Position numbers and translations under genes: made by a program. A DNA stretch of 64,000 nt from UBA2112 sp964596695 (GTDB lineage: Bacteria > Patescibacteriota > Saccharimonadia > Saccharimonadales > Saccharimonadaceae). Each line of letters starts with the position of its first letter. Within the stretch, counting starts at the first letter, position 1. Positions 6,438 to 14,493 of this stretch are shown here, in pieces. Below the pieces are notes generated by a model. The model was not told where the DNA came from, did no database searches, and saw only the letters and a program-made list of their open reading frames with translations. The DNA lies in NCBI GenBank assembly GCA_964596695.1, contig CAZQVE010000001.1, forward strand, positions 124,001 to 188,000, written 5' to 3'.

Positions 6438-7688
6438 ATGAATATCTATTTTTGCGGTATTGGCGGCGTCGGGCTCGGCCCTTTGGCGGAAATTGCACTG
6501 GATGCTGGCTATAACGTTCAAGGATCCGACTCGACAGACAGCCTGATGACGCAACAACTAATACAACGCGGCGTCACGATAAACCATGATCAAGACGGTG
6601 TCTTCTTGCGAGACAGCCACTTCAAGCAACCGATAGACTGGCTCGTGTACTCGGCGGGTGTACCAACGGATAATCCCGAACTTGTCATGGCCAAGGAGCT
6701 CGGTATTAAGATTACGAAGCGCGATGGCATGCTCGCGCAGATTATCGAGGAAAAAAACCTCCAACTGATCGCTATCGCTGGCACACACGGCAAAACGACC
6801 ACTACAGCCATGACCGTCTGGACGCTACAGCAACTCGGTATACCGGTAAGCTATTCAGTCGGAACGACAATGTCGTTCGGACCGAGCGGCCAGTTTGTGC
6901 CAAACAGCAAGTATTTTGTCTACGAATGCGATGAGTTCGACCGCAACTTCTTAGCATTTCACCCGCACTTGGCTATCGTAACCTCTATGGACTTCGACCA
7001 TCCCGACACGTTCGGCACACCCGAAAACTACGTTGCGGCGTTCCGGCAGTTCCTATCGCAAAGCGATAACAGTGTCTTGTGGCGAGAGGATAGCACCCTG
7101 GTAGGCGACGGGTCGGGTGCCTGGGTACTGGGCGACCACGACGTTGCCGCAGGTATTACACTGATCGGCGAACACAATCGACGTAACGCGAGCCTGGTTA
7201 TAAAAGCTCTCGAGCGCCTCGGTATTCCTGGCGATGCGGTCGATGCGCTGAACCGTTTTCCGGGTGTTGACCGGCGATTCGAAGAACTGGCGCCGAATCT
7301 CTACAGCGATTATGGTCATCACCCTGCTGAGATCGCCGCCACACTAGAACTGGCACGCGAACTGAACGACGACGTCGTGTTGGTTTATCAACCGCACCAG
7401 AACGTTCGCCAGCACGAATTTCGCACACAATACACCGACTGCTTCGAGCTTGCCAAAGATATTTACTGGCTCCCCACGTATCTCACGCGCGAAGATCCTT
7501 CGCTGCCCATCCTGACACCGACAGACCTGATTGAATCAGTCACGAACCGCAGTGCTATCCATATAGCCGACCTCGACGAAGACCTTTGGGGCAACATACA
7601 GTTAGCGCGCCATCGCGGCGCATTAGTTCTCTGCATGGGAGCTGGCACGATTGACGACTGGGTGCGCGATAAGCTGTTCAGAAGCTAG
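6438..7688 (+). CDS. murC: UDP-N-acetylmuramate--L-alanine ligase-type Mur ligase
   Basis: A cytoplasmic Mur ligase that would add L-alanine to UDP-MurNAc in peptidoglycan precursor synthesis. Visible signatures: Rossmann GIGGVG (7-12) for the UDP-sugar domain, ATP P-loop GTHGKTTTT (115-123), an acidic DFDHPD (185-190), GEHNRRN (244-250) that positions the adenine, FPGVDRRFE (274-282), and DYGHHPAEI (291-299). GIGGVG plus DYGHHP fits MurC or the related Mpl murein-recycling ligase. MurC is preferred, since CPR rarely recycle murein. At 416 residues it is somewhat shorter than the usual 450-490. It is a single gene convergent with the Nudix gene. Confidence 0.85.
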   Translation: MNIYFCGIGGVGLGPLAEIALDAGYNVQGSDSTDSLMTQQLIQRGVTINHDQDGVFLRDSHFKQPIDWLVYSAGVPTDNPELVMAKELGIKITKRDGMLAQIIEEKNLQLIAIAGTHGKTTTTAMTVWTLQQLGIPVSYSVGTTMSFGPSGQFVPNSKYFVYECDEFDRNFLAFHPHLAIVTSMDFDHPDTFGTPENYVAAFRQFLSQSDNSVLWREDSTLVGDGSGAWVLGDHDVAAGITLIGEHNRRNASLVIKALERLGIPGDAVDALNRFPGVDRRFEELAPNLYSDYGHHPAEIAATLELARELNDDVVLVYQPHQNVRQHEFRTQYTDCFELAKDIYWLPTYLTREDPSLPILTPTDLIESVTNRSAIHIADLDEDLWGNIQLARHRGALVLCMGAGTIDDWVRDKLFRS

Positions 7689-7729
7689 CCGTATCACCCT
7701 TGGTACACAGCGTGCGATTGTTCGCGATA

Positions 7730-8401
7730 TTACCAAGCGTTCTCGAATTCTTCGAAGAAAAATGCATCGCGGAAAAAGGTACGGGCAATAATTTCTTCCA
7801 CCCCGGGAGCAAGATCTAGCGTGTGTAGCTTATGGGGTCGCGTCCATTGCAACTTATCCGTTATTTCGATATCGTCTCGATTAAACGAAAAAACATGCGC
7901 CATCGTTACTGTCATCGGAGCGCCGTCATGAACGACACGAATATAGCAATCACCAGCGTGAGCCATTTGTTGATCATGGACGTTTAGTTTTTCGCTCGCC
8001 TCTCGTTGAGCTGCCGCCAGCAGTGTCGGATCATCATTATGCAGCTTGCCATATGGCAGCGTCCATTTGTCGATGTACGGCTGCTTGGCGCGCCGTTGCA
8101 ACAACACGTCTCCGTCAGAATTCTGAATGACCAGCATAGTAATTATTTTCGGTTGCGGCCGAACGAAAAGTTTGTCGGCGTTCAATTTGTCGGCATAGAC
8201 CAGTCCGGCAGTATCAAGCGTATAGCCTCCGTCGACTTTTTTGACCAACCCGGCCTTTAACAGTTGCGTTAAGTGGTAGCTGTAAAGATTGGTGTCAACC
8301 CGCGGCGGCCGCATATCGCGAAACCGCGCCGTCTTTTGTCGCAACAAAACGCTCAAAATATTTTTCTGTATGTGGTGTTTTACTTCTGTTTGCTCAAACA
8401 T
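7730..8401 (-). CDS. Winged-helix plus Nudix-domain protein with a degenerate Nudix box
   Basis: A 223-residue protein. Residues 8-75 look like a winged helix (SYHLTQLLKAGLVKKVDGGYTLDTAGLVYA). Residues 84-205 form a Nudix fold (VLLQRRAKQPYIDKWTLPYGKL). The Nudix box is imperfect: G118 and the RE pair (133-134) are present, but the stretch reads REASEKLN, so the second metal-binding Glu is Lys and the Gly is Asn. It may be a nucleotide-sensing regulator of the NrtR type, or a hydrolase with altered metal binding; neither is proven. It is convergent with murC. Confidence 0.7.
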   Translation of the reverse strand: MFEQTEVKHHIQKNILSVLLRQKTARFRDMRPPRVDTNLYSYHLTQLLKAGLVKKVDGGYTLDTAGLVYADKLNADKLFVRPQPKIITMLVIQNSDGDVLLQRRAKQPYIDKWTLPYGKLHNDDPTLLAAAQREASEKLNVHDQQMAHAGDCYIRVVHDGAPMTVTMAHVFSFNRDDIEITDKLQWTRPHKLHTLDLAPGVEEIIARTFFRDAFFFEEFENAW

Positions 8402-8494
8402 ATTTGAGTCAATTTAAACTTCCTATACACTCCGATGATACTACGTTACGATGAATCTGTCATCTGTTATTTACAAACTAATCGGAGGAGTTGC

Positions 8495-9127
8495 ATGACT
8501 GATAAAATCCATACAGGTAATAAATTTGAGCAAAATAGATCATCCAAGGTCTTTGAAGACTTTGTAGCCAAACAACTCTCTAGGCTTGATGAATCTGAGC
8601 GAACACACATCGAACGTACAAAGAACTATCCAGCAACATATGACGAGTACGCAGATCTGTCCATTGAAGACAGATTGAAGGCTGCAAAGAGAATTTTGAT
8701 ATACGAAGCACCTCGCATAGGTCGTGGCGGCCGCGAGATGCCCCAAAATGCGCTAAGGTTTGACATATCAGATCTAGCCGATACCTCTGCTGACTCTGTG
8801 GAGGCAATCATGGCCTATGCTGAAGGACAGTGGACCAACGCTCTAAACGATACGTACATATCCGAACACGATCACATTAAGATTCACGTCAAAACGACAA
8901 AAGATGGGTTTAGCACAACGAGCAAGTTTGCATACGTCATGTTCAATGGTTATCGCTCAGACGTATACTCCGTATCAGACTCAGCCGAAAATACCGACGA
9001 TCCCAATCATCCGCTTTTTATTGATGCTATGCGAATTGTCGACCTTGGTATCGCTGAACTATACTGTAGTAAGCTTGCGACTCGTGTTCAAAAACTCGCA
9101 GAAATCGCATTACAGGAGGTAAGGTGA
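8495..9127 (+). CDS. Hypothetical protein coupled to the CYTH-kinase gene
   Basis: A 210-residue soluble protein of mixed helix and strand content, with no recognised motif. The ATG at 8495 is chosen over an upstream frame start because GGAGGAG ends 4 bases before it. The C-terminal part (residues about 115-205) has alternating strands and could be a small alpha/beta domain. Its stop overlaps the GTG of the next gene (GTGA), so it is translationally coupled to the CYTH-uridine kinase and probably shares a pathway with it. Confidence 0.6.
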   Translation: MTDKIHTGNKFEQNRSSKVFEDFVAKQLSRLDESERTHIERTKNYPATYDEYADLSIEDRLKAAKRILIYEAPRIGRGGREMPQNALRFDISDLADTSADSVEAIMAYAEGQWTNALNDTYISEHDHIKIHVKTTKDGFSTTSKFAYVMFNGYRSDVYSVSDSAENTDDPNHPLFIDAMRIVDLGIAELYCSKLATRVQKLAEIALQEVR

Positions 9128-10212
9128 GCGAAAAATATACTGAAACCGAACAGAAATTCCTGCCGTTGTTTCCGGAACGACTAGAGCGGTTTCGTAGGCA
9201 CGCTTCAGAGGTCGTCCAAATCTACCTAAGCCATCCAGACGAAGAATTCAGCCTTCGTCTTCGCGAAAAGACAGCTGAGGGCGTGACTTCTTATACCGCA
9301 ACACTTAAAAACGCCGGGGAGCAGACAGACCAAGGACTTCGACGGCATGAATTCGAGCCCATAATCAGTCGTAAACTTTATGATTATTACCAAGAGGACG
9401 CACCGACCGTCAAAAAGTACCGTGCCGAGCCACATAGGAATATTGCTATCGACTTTTTCGACGACGGTCACATCCACCTGGAAAGCGAGCACCCTGGATC
9501 ATGGTTAGAATTCGTTCGCCAGTACGGCATGGAATACGACTTCGTCGACATCACCGGTGACCGAATTGTCGATAACGAGTGGCGGGCGCATCGCGACTAC
9601 CGCAGGAATAACGACGGGCAGGAAGCGCTAACTCCAAAGCCTGACCTGAACCCCGATGAGATCGAAGCCGACATTCTGCACGCCCACACAGGCAAACCGC
9701 TCATCGTTGCCGTGGGCGGACGATCCGGCAGCGGCAAGTCAACGCTGGTACGACAACAGGCAGAGCGCCTGCGCGAACACGGACTTACCACCACTGCCAT
9801 ATCGACCGATGATTATAACTACGGCAATACTTATTTGTACGGTATCGGTAACGGCACCTGGGAAAACTACGACGACAACAGGACATACAACCTGACGCTG
9901 TGTCGCACACACCTGGGGAATCTCGCCAGCGGACTGAGCGTCCCGCGACGACTGTTCGATTACGAATCTGAGGAACCCGTGATAAGCGGTGAGATTCAAC
10001 CCGTGGACGTCACATTCGTCGAAGGTATCAAAGCGCACCACCCTCTCTTCCGTGATATTGCCGATTTGTACTACGAAGTCCCGACACCACTCGCGACCTG
10101 CATCGGCCGACGGATCATGCGTGACCTGACCGAGCGTCCACGCTTCTCGCCCGAACAGAATCTGGAGCACTATCTGAAATACACCGAACCAGAATACAGA
10201 GCATTGTTATAA
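9124..10212 (+). CDS. CYTH (triphosphate tunnel) domain fused to a uridine-kinase-like domain
   Basis: A 362-residue fusion. Residues 4-150 carry CYTH signatures: the ETEQK sequence (7-11) is the ExExK metal/triphosphate motif, followed by SLRLREK (43-49) and YTATLK (57-62). Residues 190-345 are a uridine kinase/phosphoribulokinase-type P-loop domain: GGRSGSGKST (198-207), an STDDY substrate loop (228-231 region), FVEGIKAHHP (298-307) and RRIMRDLTER (329-338). It could act on nucleoside or other phosphorylated substrates; the reaction cannot be assigned. Plant and animal TTM proteins fuse the same two domains in the opposite order. The start is GTG, overlapping the upstream stop. Confidence 0.75.
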   Translation: MSEKYTETEQKFLPLFPERLERFRRHASEVVQIYLSHPDEEFSLRLREKTAEGVTSYTATLKNAGEQTDQGLRRHEFEPIISRKLYDYYQEDAPTVKKYRAEPHRNIAIDFFDDGHIHLESEHPGSWLEFVRQYGMEYDFVDITGDRIVDNEWRAHRDYRRNNDGQEALTPKPDLNPDEIEADILHAHTGKPLIVAVGGRSGSGKSTLVRQQAERLREHGLTTTAISTDDYNYGNTYLYGIGNGTWENYDDNRTYNLTLCRTHLGNLASGLSVPRRLFDYESEEPVISGEIQPVDVTFVEGIKAHHPLFRDIADLYYEVPTPLATCIGRRIMRDLTERPRFSPEQNLEHYLKYTEPEYRALL

Positions 10213-10321
10213 ATCATCTCGTCTTTTGCCCTCCACGACAGAAAAGCAAAAAACGAATCATCCACGGCGGATGACTGCTACAGATAGTAAACCGTAAAAA
10301 CAACTAGCGCCCAAGCACAAG

Positions 10322-10804
10322 TTATTTGGTAAGAGCGACTTTCGCTAGTATCGTGCGTAGGTGTCCGTACTCTGGTCGGTCGGCCGTGACTACATAGAGA
10401 TTTTCTGACACGTAACCTGATCGGTTGACTCTCTCTCCCTCCTGGTGCGTAATGTGCGGGCTAAAACCAGCGTGCACGTATTGCGGTTTCTCGTAGATGA
10501 CATCCATATCTTCCAGCAGCTCGCATGTCCGCTCATGCATCCCAATAAGCGCCAGCGTCTTTCTGATGGTCGTAACACGCACCGGCTCAATTCCATCTGC
10601 GGTCGTCGGGGTGTGATAAATAACATCGTCCTCGGGAATCAACCCTATAGGAGTGTCGTGAACCGCCGTCAATCCATCTATCAACTCTTCCGCTGGCGTT
10701 TCCAGCCAAAACCAATGCACCAACGTACTATGCAATGGAAGGGTTGGGGTAGTCTGACCTACTTTAACCGGCGTGATTTCGTTGATAATCAAATATGGCT
10801 TCAT
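10322..10804 (-). CDS. 2H phosphoesterase / 2'-5' RNA ligase-like protein
   Basis: A 160-residue protein. Two H-x-T motifs are visible: HST in LPLHSTLVHWFWL (residues about 25-37) and HIT in HAGFSPHITHQ (about 112-122). They are spaced as in the 2H superfamily (2'-5' RNA ligases, cyclic phosphodiesterases), where the two histidines form the active site. The ATG at 10804 is chosen because it overlaps the trmB stop (ATGA), giving coupling; a longer frame would overlap trmB by 50 bases. A role in RNA end or cyclic-phosphate processing beside a tRNA methyltransferase is plausible. Confidence 0.65.
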   Translation of the reverse strand: MKPYLIINEITPVKVGQTTPTLPLHSTLVHWFWLETPAEELIDGLTAVHDTPIGLIPEDDVIYHTPTTADGIEPVRVTTIRKTLALIGMHERTCELLEDMDVIYEKPQYVHAGFSPHITHQEGERVNRSGYVSENLYVVTADRPEYGHLRTILAKVALTK

Positions 10805-11457
10805 GGCTTGCTTGCCTTTACGAAATTCGTCGTCAGTCCTTCGCCGAGCCAACGGGTTTCGTAGGTGGTCAGGATCTTGTAGTCATCAGACAGGTCAGAC
10901 TCATGCAGGTCAAACGAGAGTTCGTCGATATGCCACTTCTCCGCCACCAGCTGTTCTAAGCTCCACTGAAAGAATTCACGATTGTCGTGCTTCAGATACA
11001 AAGCCGCTAAGGGGCGCGACCCTTTGGCAAGAAGTTGGGCGTATTGGTGTAGGTAGTTTGGGTGTGTCATACGACGGCCAGCTGAACGCTTCTTCGGGAA
11101 CGGGTCGGGGAATGTCAACCAAAGCGCCTGTAGCGATCCAGGTGCAACGACTTCGGCAATTTGATCAGCCCGAGCTCGTACGAAAAAGATGTTCGTCAAT
11201 CCCCGATCTTCTGCGATTCTGGCGCCTTTTTGCAATCGGTCGGCTTTGACATCGATAGCCACGAATGTTTGCTCCGGGTGTCGCGTCGCCTGCTCGACAC
11301 TGAACAACCCCGTACCAGCACCAAGCTCAACGACACTAGCGGGTTGCCTCTTCCACTCGCCAAGCTCAAAACAGAGAGGCGAGTTGGCAAATAACGCGAA
11401 TTTGTATTTCTTGCGCTTGCGCGTGATGATGAACTGCTGCGGATCTACCCTTGCCAT
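10801..11457 (-). CDS. trmB: tRNA (guanine-N7-)-methyltransferase
   Basis: A 218-residue Rossmann methyltransferase that makes m7G46 in the variable loop of tRNAs. Visible: SAM site VELGAGTGLFSVE (43-55), IDVKADRL (72-79), the TrmB hallmark LTFPDPFPKKRSAGRRM (112-128) and the tail YETRWLGEG near 200. The length fits the family. It is first in a coupled pair with the 2H phosphoesterase and follows two exported-protein genes on the same strand. Confidence 0.92.
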   Translation of the reverse strand: MARVDPQQFIITRKRKKYKFALFANSPLCFELGEWKRQPASVVELGAGTGLFSVEQATRHPEQTFVAIDVKADRLQKGARIAEDRGLTNIFFVRARADQIAEVVAPGSLQALWLTFPDPFPKKRSAGRRMTHPNYLHQYAQLLAKGSRPLAALYLKHDNREFFQWSLEQLVAEKWHIDELSFDLHESDLSDDYKILTTYETRWLGEGLTTNFVKASKP

Positions 11458-11462
11458 GACTG

Positions 11463-11831
11463 TTAACGCCCGGTCGCCTGATCGCCGATACCAAGCACTT
11501 CGTCGTCGAGCGCGCCGGGATTGAATGCGTCCTTGCCAGTTACTGGCGTAACTTGTTTTTCATAGAGTTCCTTGAACTGTTCTAACGTCTCACGCGTCAC
11601 GGGACCATTAGCAGGAAAGCTCTCAAACGTATCGGATCGAATCTCACCCTGAACCGCCTTGTAGCCCGGACGACTCAAGTCCAACTGAGCCGCACCGCTG
11701 GACTCATACAGCGCCATACTAATGACTACCAAGATAATCGCTATAACGAGGCTGCCCGTAATAAACAGGAATAAATCCGCGCGATACCATGGCTTAGCAG
11801 ATGCCTCGGCTGGAGTGTTCGGCTCGTTCAT
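11463..11831 (-). CDS. Single-span membrane protein, unknown
   Basis: A 122-residue protein: short hydrophilic N-terminus, one transmembrane helix (residues about 21-43, LFLFITGSLVIAIILVVISMALY), then an exported tail of 75 residues without cysteines. No family is recognised. It sits 2 bases after the upstream secreted-protein gene and 5 bases before trmB on the same strand, so it is part of a four-gene run. Confidence 0.6.
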   Translation of the reverse strand: MNEPNTPAEASAKPWYRADLFLFITGSLVIAIILVVISMALYESSGAAQLDLSRPGYKAVQGEIRSDTFESFPANGPVTRETLEQFKELYEKQVTPVTGKDAFNPGALDDEVLGIGDQATGR

Positions 11832-11833
11832 GA

Positions 11834-12373
11834 TTACTTACTCTCCTCTGCGGGGAAGTTTTTCGCCTCGAACACACTGACCTGCGCCTTGTATTTTTCG
11901 ATGTCGTTTGTCAGTTGAACCGTAAGGTCATGAACTCTCTGCCGGGCTGCACGGGCATCGGCTACCTTGTCGTAAAAACTCACTGGCTCTTTAATACAGT
12001 CCATATGGATCGCGGTAGTCATAAGGTCGTCGTATGCTTTGTATGCGGTACGGAATTCCGCCACGTTATCGTTGTAGTTGCTCGATATCTTGACCAGTTC
12101 GGTCGCATCGTAGCGGTTTAGCGTCAATCGGCTGTTCAGTCGAGCCATAAGCTTGTCACTAATCGAAAAGTACGTCTGATTACGGTTGATGTACTTCGGC
12201 GCGTCGTTGGCATGAAGTTGACTCAGCGCCGCCAAGGCAACATGACAATTCGCTCGGATGTGCTCAACATGACTCTCGGTCATAGTACCGACGGACTGCG
12301 CGAACACCGGCGCAACACCCATGGTAACCGTGATAGCCACAAATACGATAACGCGCGGAACAGTTAATTTCAT
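11834..12373 (-). CDS. Secreted helical protein, unknown
   Basis: A 179-residue protein with a clear signal peptide (MKLTVPRVIVFVAITVTMGVAPVFAQ, cleaved near residue 25). The mature part is predicted to be mainly helical, with two cysteines (ANCHVAL near 43 and HMDCIKE near 123) that may pair, and a coiled-coil-like C-terminus. No domain is recognised. The gene has its own promoter (TTGACC, 17 bases, GATAAT) and probably heads a run with the 122-residue membrane protein and trmB. Confidence 0.65.
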   Translation of the reverse strand: MKLTVPRVIVFVAITVTMGVAPVFAQSVGTMTESHVEHIRANCHVALAALSQLHANDAPKYINRNQTYFSISDKLMARLNSRLTLNRYDATELVKISSNYNDNVAEFRTAYKAYDDLMTTAIHMDCIKEPVSFYDKVADARAARQRVHDLTVQLTNDIEKYKAQVSVFEAKNFPAEESK

Positions 12374-12381
12374 TGCCCTTT

Positions 12382-12410
12382 ATTATCTCTTGTAGCGGTT
12401 ATTTGGTCAA
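12382..12410 (-). promoter_or_regulatory. Promoter of the 11834-12373 gene
   Basis: TTGACC (12410-12405), 17 bases, GATAAT (12387-12382), then 8 bases to the ATG. The -35 lies inside the last codons of the MutY-like gene. Confidence 0.65.
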
Positions 12411-13190
12411 ATGCAATTGGCCATAGGTTTGAGTCACCAAACCGTCATGAATCAAGCCTGTCAGCGCCACGGTAAACCGCTCGTCGGCAGACAGACTTTC
12501 ACGTAACTGTGTTTCATCCAGACTCTGTTTGCTCAGTGCCGAGATAATCTGCCCACGCACTTCGCGCACACTGCCCCGGAGTGGTGATTGCTTCTTGTAG
12601 TGACGGCTTCGTCCCGGCCGTACACCCTGCTTCTTTAGCCAACTACCATAATCCATGAGAGCCCAGTAAAAGTTACGCGGATGATTACGGTTGATTGTCT
12701 GCTCTAACAATTCGCGGATGTCTTTGTCATCAACCTCATCACTATCCGCGAAGAAATGATAGATATAAACCGCGCGAATATTCGTTTCTATGAAAATAGC
12801 CGGTCGATCATGGGCATACGCCATGATAGCGCCGGCGGTATTTTTACCAACACCCGGTAAGGCTACGAGCCCGGGCTCGTCCGAGGGAAACTCACCGAGC
12901 CGTACCACTTCCTTCGCTGCTTCATGCAAGAATTTCGCGCGACGGTTGTAACCAAGTCCCTGCCATTGCCTTAACACGTCGGCAAGCGAGGCGGCAGCCA
13001 ATGCCTTTTCGTCTGGAAACCTCGCGATAAACGAATTAAATTTCGGTATGACACGTTCGACCTGCGTCTGCTGTAACATCAGCTCGCTTACCATTACGTA
13101 ATACGGTCGCGTATCTTGCCGCCACGGCATGTCGCGATACAACTCCTCGCCCCGCTGGCGTAGAAACCTTTGAAACTCGTCACGATCCAT
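12399..13190 (-). CDS. MutY-like A/G-specific glycosylase lacking the Fe-S cluster
   Basis: A 263-residue HhH-GPD glycosylase. Visible: MPWR (21-24), SELMLQQTQV with Glu36 (35-44) and the helix-hairpin-helix LPGVGKNTAGAI (111-122). In MutY the catalytic Asp follows in a D-x-N/H context; here the site reads IFIETNIRAV, so Glu135 takes its place. The four-cysteine Fe-S loop is absent: no cysteine appears after residue 180, where KKQGVRPGRSRHYKKQ stands. The C-terminal 8-oxoG-reading Nudix-like domain is also missing. Likely a shortened adenine glycosylase or a related repair enzyme with changed chemistry. Confidence 0.75.
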   Translation of the reverse strand: MDRDEFQRFLRQRGEELYRDMPWRQDTRPYYVMVSELMLQQTQVERVIPKFNSFIARFPDEKALAAASLADVLRQWQGLGYNRRAKFLHEAAKEVVRLGEFPSDEPGLVALPGVGKNTAGAIMAYAHDRPAIFIETNIRAVYIYHFFADSDEVDDKDIRELLEQTINRNHPRNFYWALMDYGSWLKKQGVRPGRSRHYKKQSPLRGSVREVRGQIISALSKQSLDETQLRESLSADERFTVALTGLIHDGLVTQTYGQLHLTK

Positions 13191-13197
13191 TATTAAA

Positions 13198-13205
13198 AGT
13201 ATAAT
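13198..13205. promoter_or_regulatory. Overlapping divergent -10 elements of the MutY-like gene and msrA
   Basis: TATAAT on the plus strand (13200-13205) serves msrA. TATACT on the minus strand (13203-13198) serves the glycosylase, 7 bases before its ATG. The two hexamers share four base pairs, so the promoters should exclude each other. Confidence 0.6.
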
Positions 13206-13215
13206 AGAAATTGAG

Positions 13216-13749
13216 ATGAGCTCTACATATGTAATCGCTGGCGGATGTTTCTGGTGCCTGGACGCCGTCTACCGCAGACTAAAGGGCGTCGACAAAGTCA
13301 TTAGCGGCTATGCTGGCGGTGATTTGCCTTATCCGACGTACGACCAGGTCTCGCTTGGTACGACAGGCCATGCAGAATCGGTAGAAATAACGTTTGACGA
13401 GTCAATTATTCCGGCAGAAACGATTCTGGATCTTTTCTTCCTGATTCACGACCCCACGTCGCCGAACCGCCAAGGTAACGACGTGGGTACACAGTATCGC
13501 TCAGCAATGTTTTACGCGGACGATGCGCAGAAAACAGCCTTTGAGGCGGCACTTGAACGCGCCAAGAAGCATTGGGGCGACGCAATCGTCACCGAGCTGA
13601 AGCCGCTCGATCAATTTTATCCGGCCGAGGACTACCACCAGGATTACTTCAACAACAATCCCGGGAACGGCTACTGCTCTGTCGTTATCGAACCGAAAAT
13701 CGTAAAAGCTCGCGCAAAATACACTCAGTACTTTAAGGATGATACCTGA
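13216..13749 (+). CDS. msrA: Peptide methionine sulfoxide reductase A
   Basis: A 177-residue MsrA, which reduces the S-epimer of methionine sulfoxide in proteins. The active-site GGCFWC is at residues 9-14 (Cys11 catalytic). Further family marks are GYAGG (31-35), the GHAESVEITFD stretch (near 55), DVGTQYRS (near 90) and EDYHQDYF (near 140). One extra cysteine near residue 156 (GNGYCSV) may act in recycling. Divergent from the repair glycosylase, which suggests a shared oxidative-damage theme, and coupled to the next gene through TGATG. Confidence 0.95.
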   Translation: MSSTYVIAGGCFWCLDAVYRRLKGVDKVISGYAGGDLPYPTYDQVSLGTTGHAESVEITFDESIIPAETILDLFFLIHDPTSPNRQGNDVGTQYRSAMFYADDAQKTAFEAALERAKKHWGDAIVTELKPLDQFYPAEDYHQDYFNNNPGNGYCSVVIEPKIVKARAKYTQYFKDDT

Positions 13750-14378
13750 TGAAAATTACCAAATTTGAACATGCCTGTTTCGCTGTTGAACAAGATGGTC
13801 AGGCACTTATCGTTGATCCGGGCAACTTTACGCGTGATCTCAACATACCGGACAATGTCGTCGCCGTCGTTATCACTCACGAACACGCTGACCACCTAGA
13901 CAAAGATCTGCTACAGGCAATCGTCGACAAAAACCCTGACGCGGTCATTGTCGCGCATAGCGACATCACTGTCCAGCTCGACGGTCTTACACGCCGGTCT
14001 GTTGTCGCGAACGAAGGTGCCAAGATAGGTAATTTCGAACTCGAATTTTTCGGCGGACAGCACGCGGTTATTTTTGACGATATGCCCGTCATCGCCAATC
14101 TTGGCGTACTTATTAATAAGACAGTGTACTACCCGGGAGACTCGTTTACCGTGCCGGATCAACAAGTCGACGTACTAGCGCTGCCCGTTACGGCACCGTG
14201 GCTGAAGGTCAACGAAGTCGTGCAGTTTTTAACTGCCATCAAACCTCGGTTTGCTTTTCCGACTCATGACGCCATATCTTCCGATACAGGAAAGGAGCTG
14301 CTGGACCGCATGCTGTTGGCGACAGCCGAAAAAATCGGCACCACGTACCAGCGTTTATCAGAACCGCTCGAAGCATAA
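13749..14378 (+). CDS. MBL-fold metal-dependent hydrolase (UlaG-like)
   Basis: A 209-residue metallo-beta-lactamase-fold protein. The metal-binding THEHADHLD is at 43-51, with later ligand candidates in GGQHAV (near 98), YPGDS (near 130) and PTHD (near 174). It lacks extra nucleic-acid domains and is closest in size and layout to UlaG-like and YfhI-like hydrolases of unknown substrate. The ATG overlaps the msrA stop, so both come from one mRNA. Confidence 0.8.
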   Translation: MKITKFEHACFAVEQDGQALIVDPGNFTRDLNIPDNVVAVVITHEHADHLDKDLLQAIVDKNPDAVIVAHSDITVQLDGLTRRSVVANEGAKIGNFELEFFGGQHAVIFDDMPVIANLGVLINKTVYYPGDSFTVPDQQVDVLALPVTAPWLKVNEVVQFLTAIKPRFAFPTHDAISSDTGKELLDRMLLATAEKIGTTYQRLSEPLEA

Positions 14379-14453
14379 GCTCTTCGTACGAGCGGACAAA
14401 CAAATAGCCAGCTATGCTGGTAAAGAAACTACTGAACCGAGAGGAGGTCTTGT

Positions 14454-14487
14454 AGTCCCCGTGATGGCGTACGCCATCACGGGGACT
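14454..14487. repeat. 34-base perfect palindrome between convergent genes
   Basis: 17-base arms meeting at GGCGTACGCC (14466-14475), with AGTCCCCGTGATGGCG as the left arm core. It sits between the stops of the MBL gene and the 14494 gene and has no T-run on either strand. It could be a bidirectional factor-independent hairpin or a protein site. Confidence 0.8.
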
Positions 14488-14493
14488 TACGAG

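Noticed and set aside
7699..7738. CTTGGTA/TACCAAG inverted repeat between murC and the Nudix gene
   Set aside because: The arms are only 7 bases with a long loop and no T-run; too weak to call a terminator.
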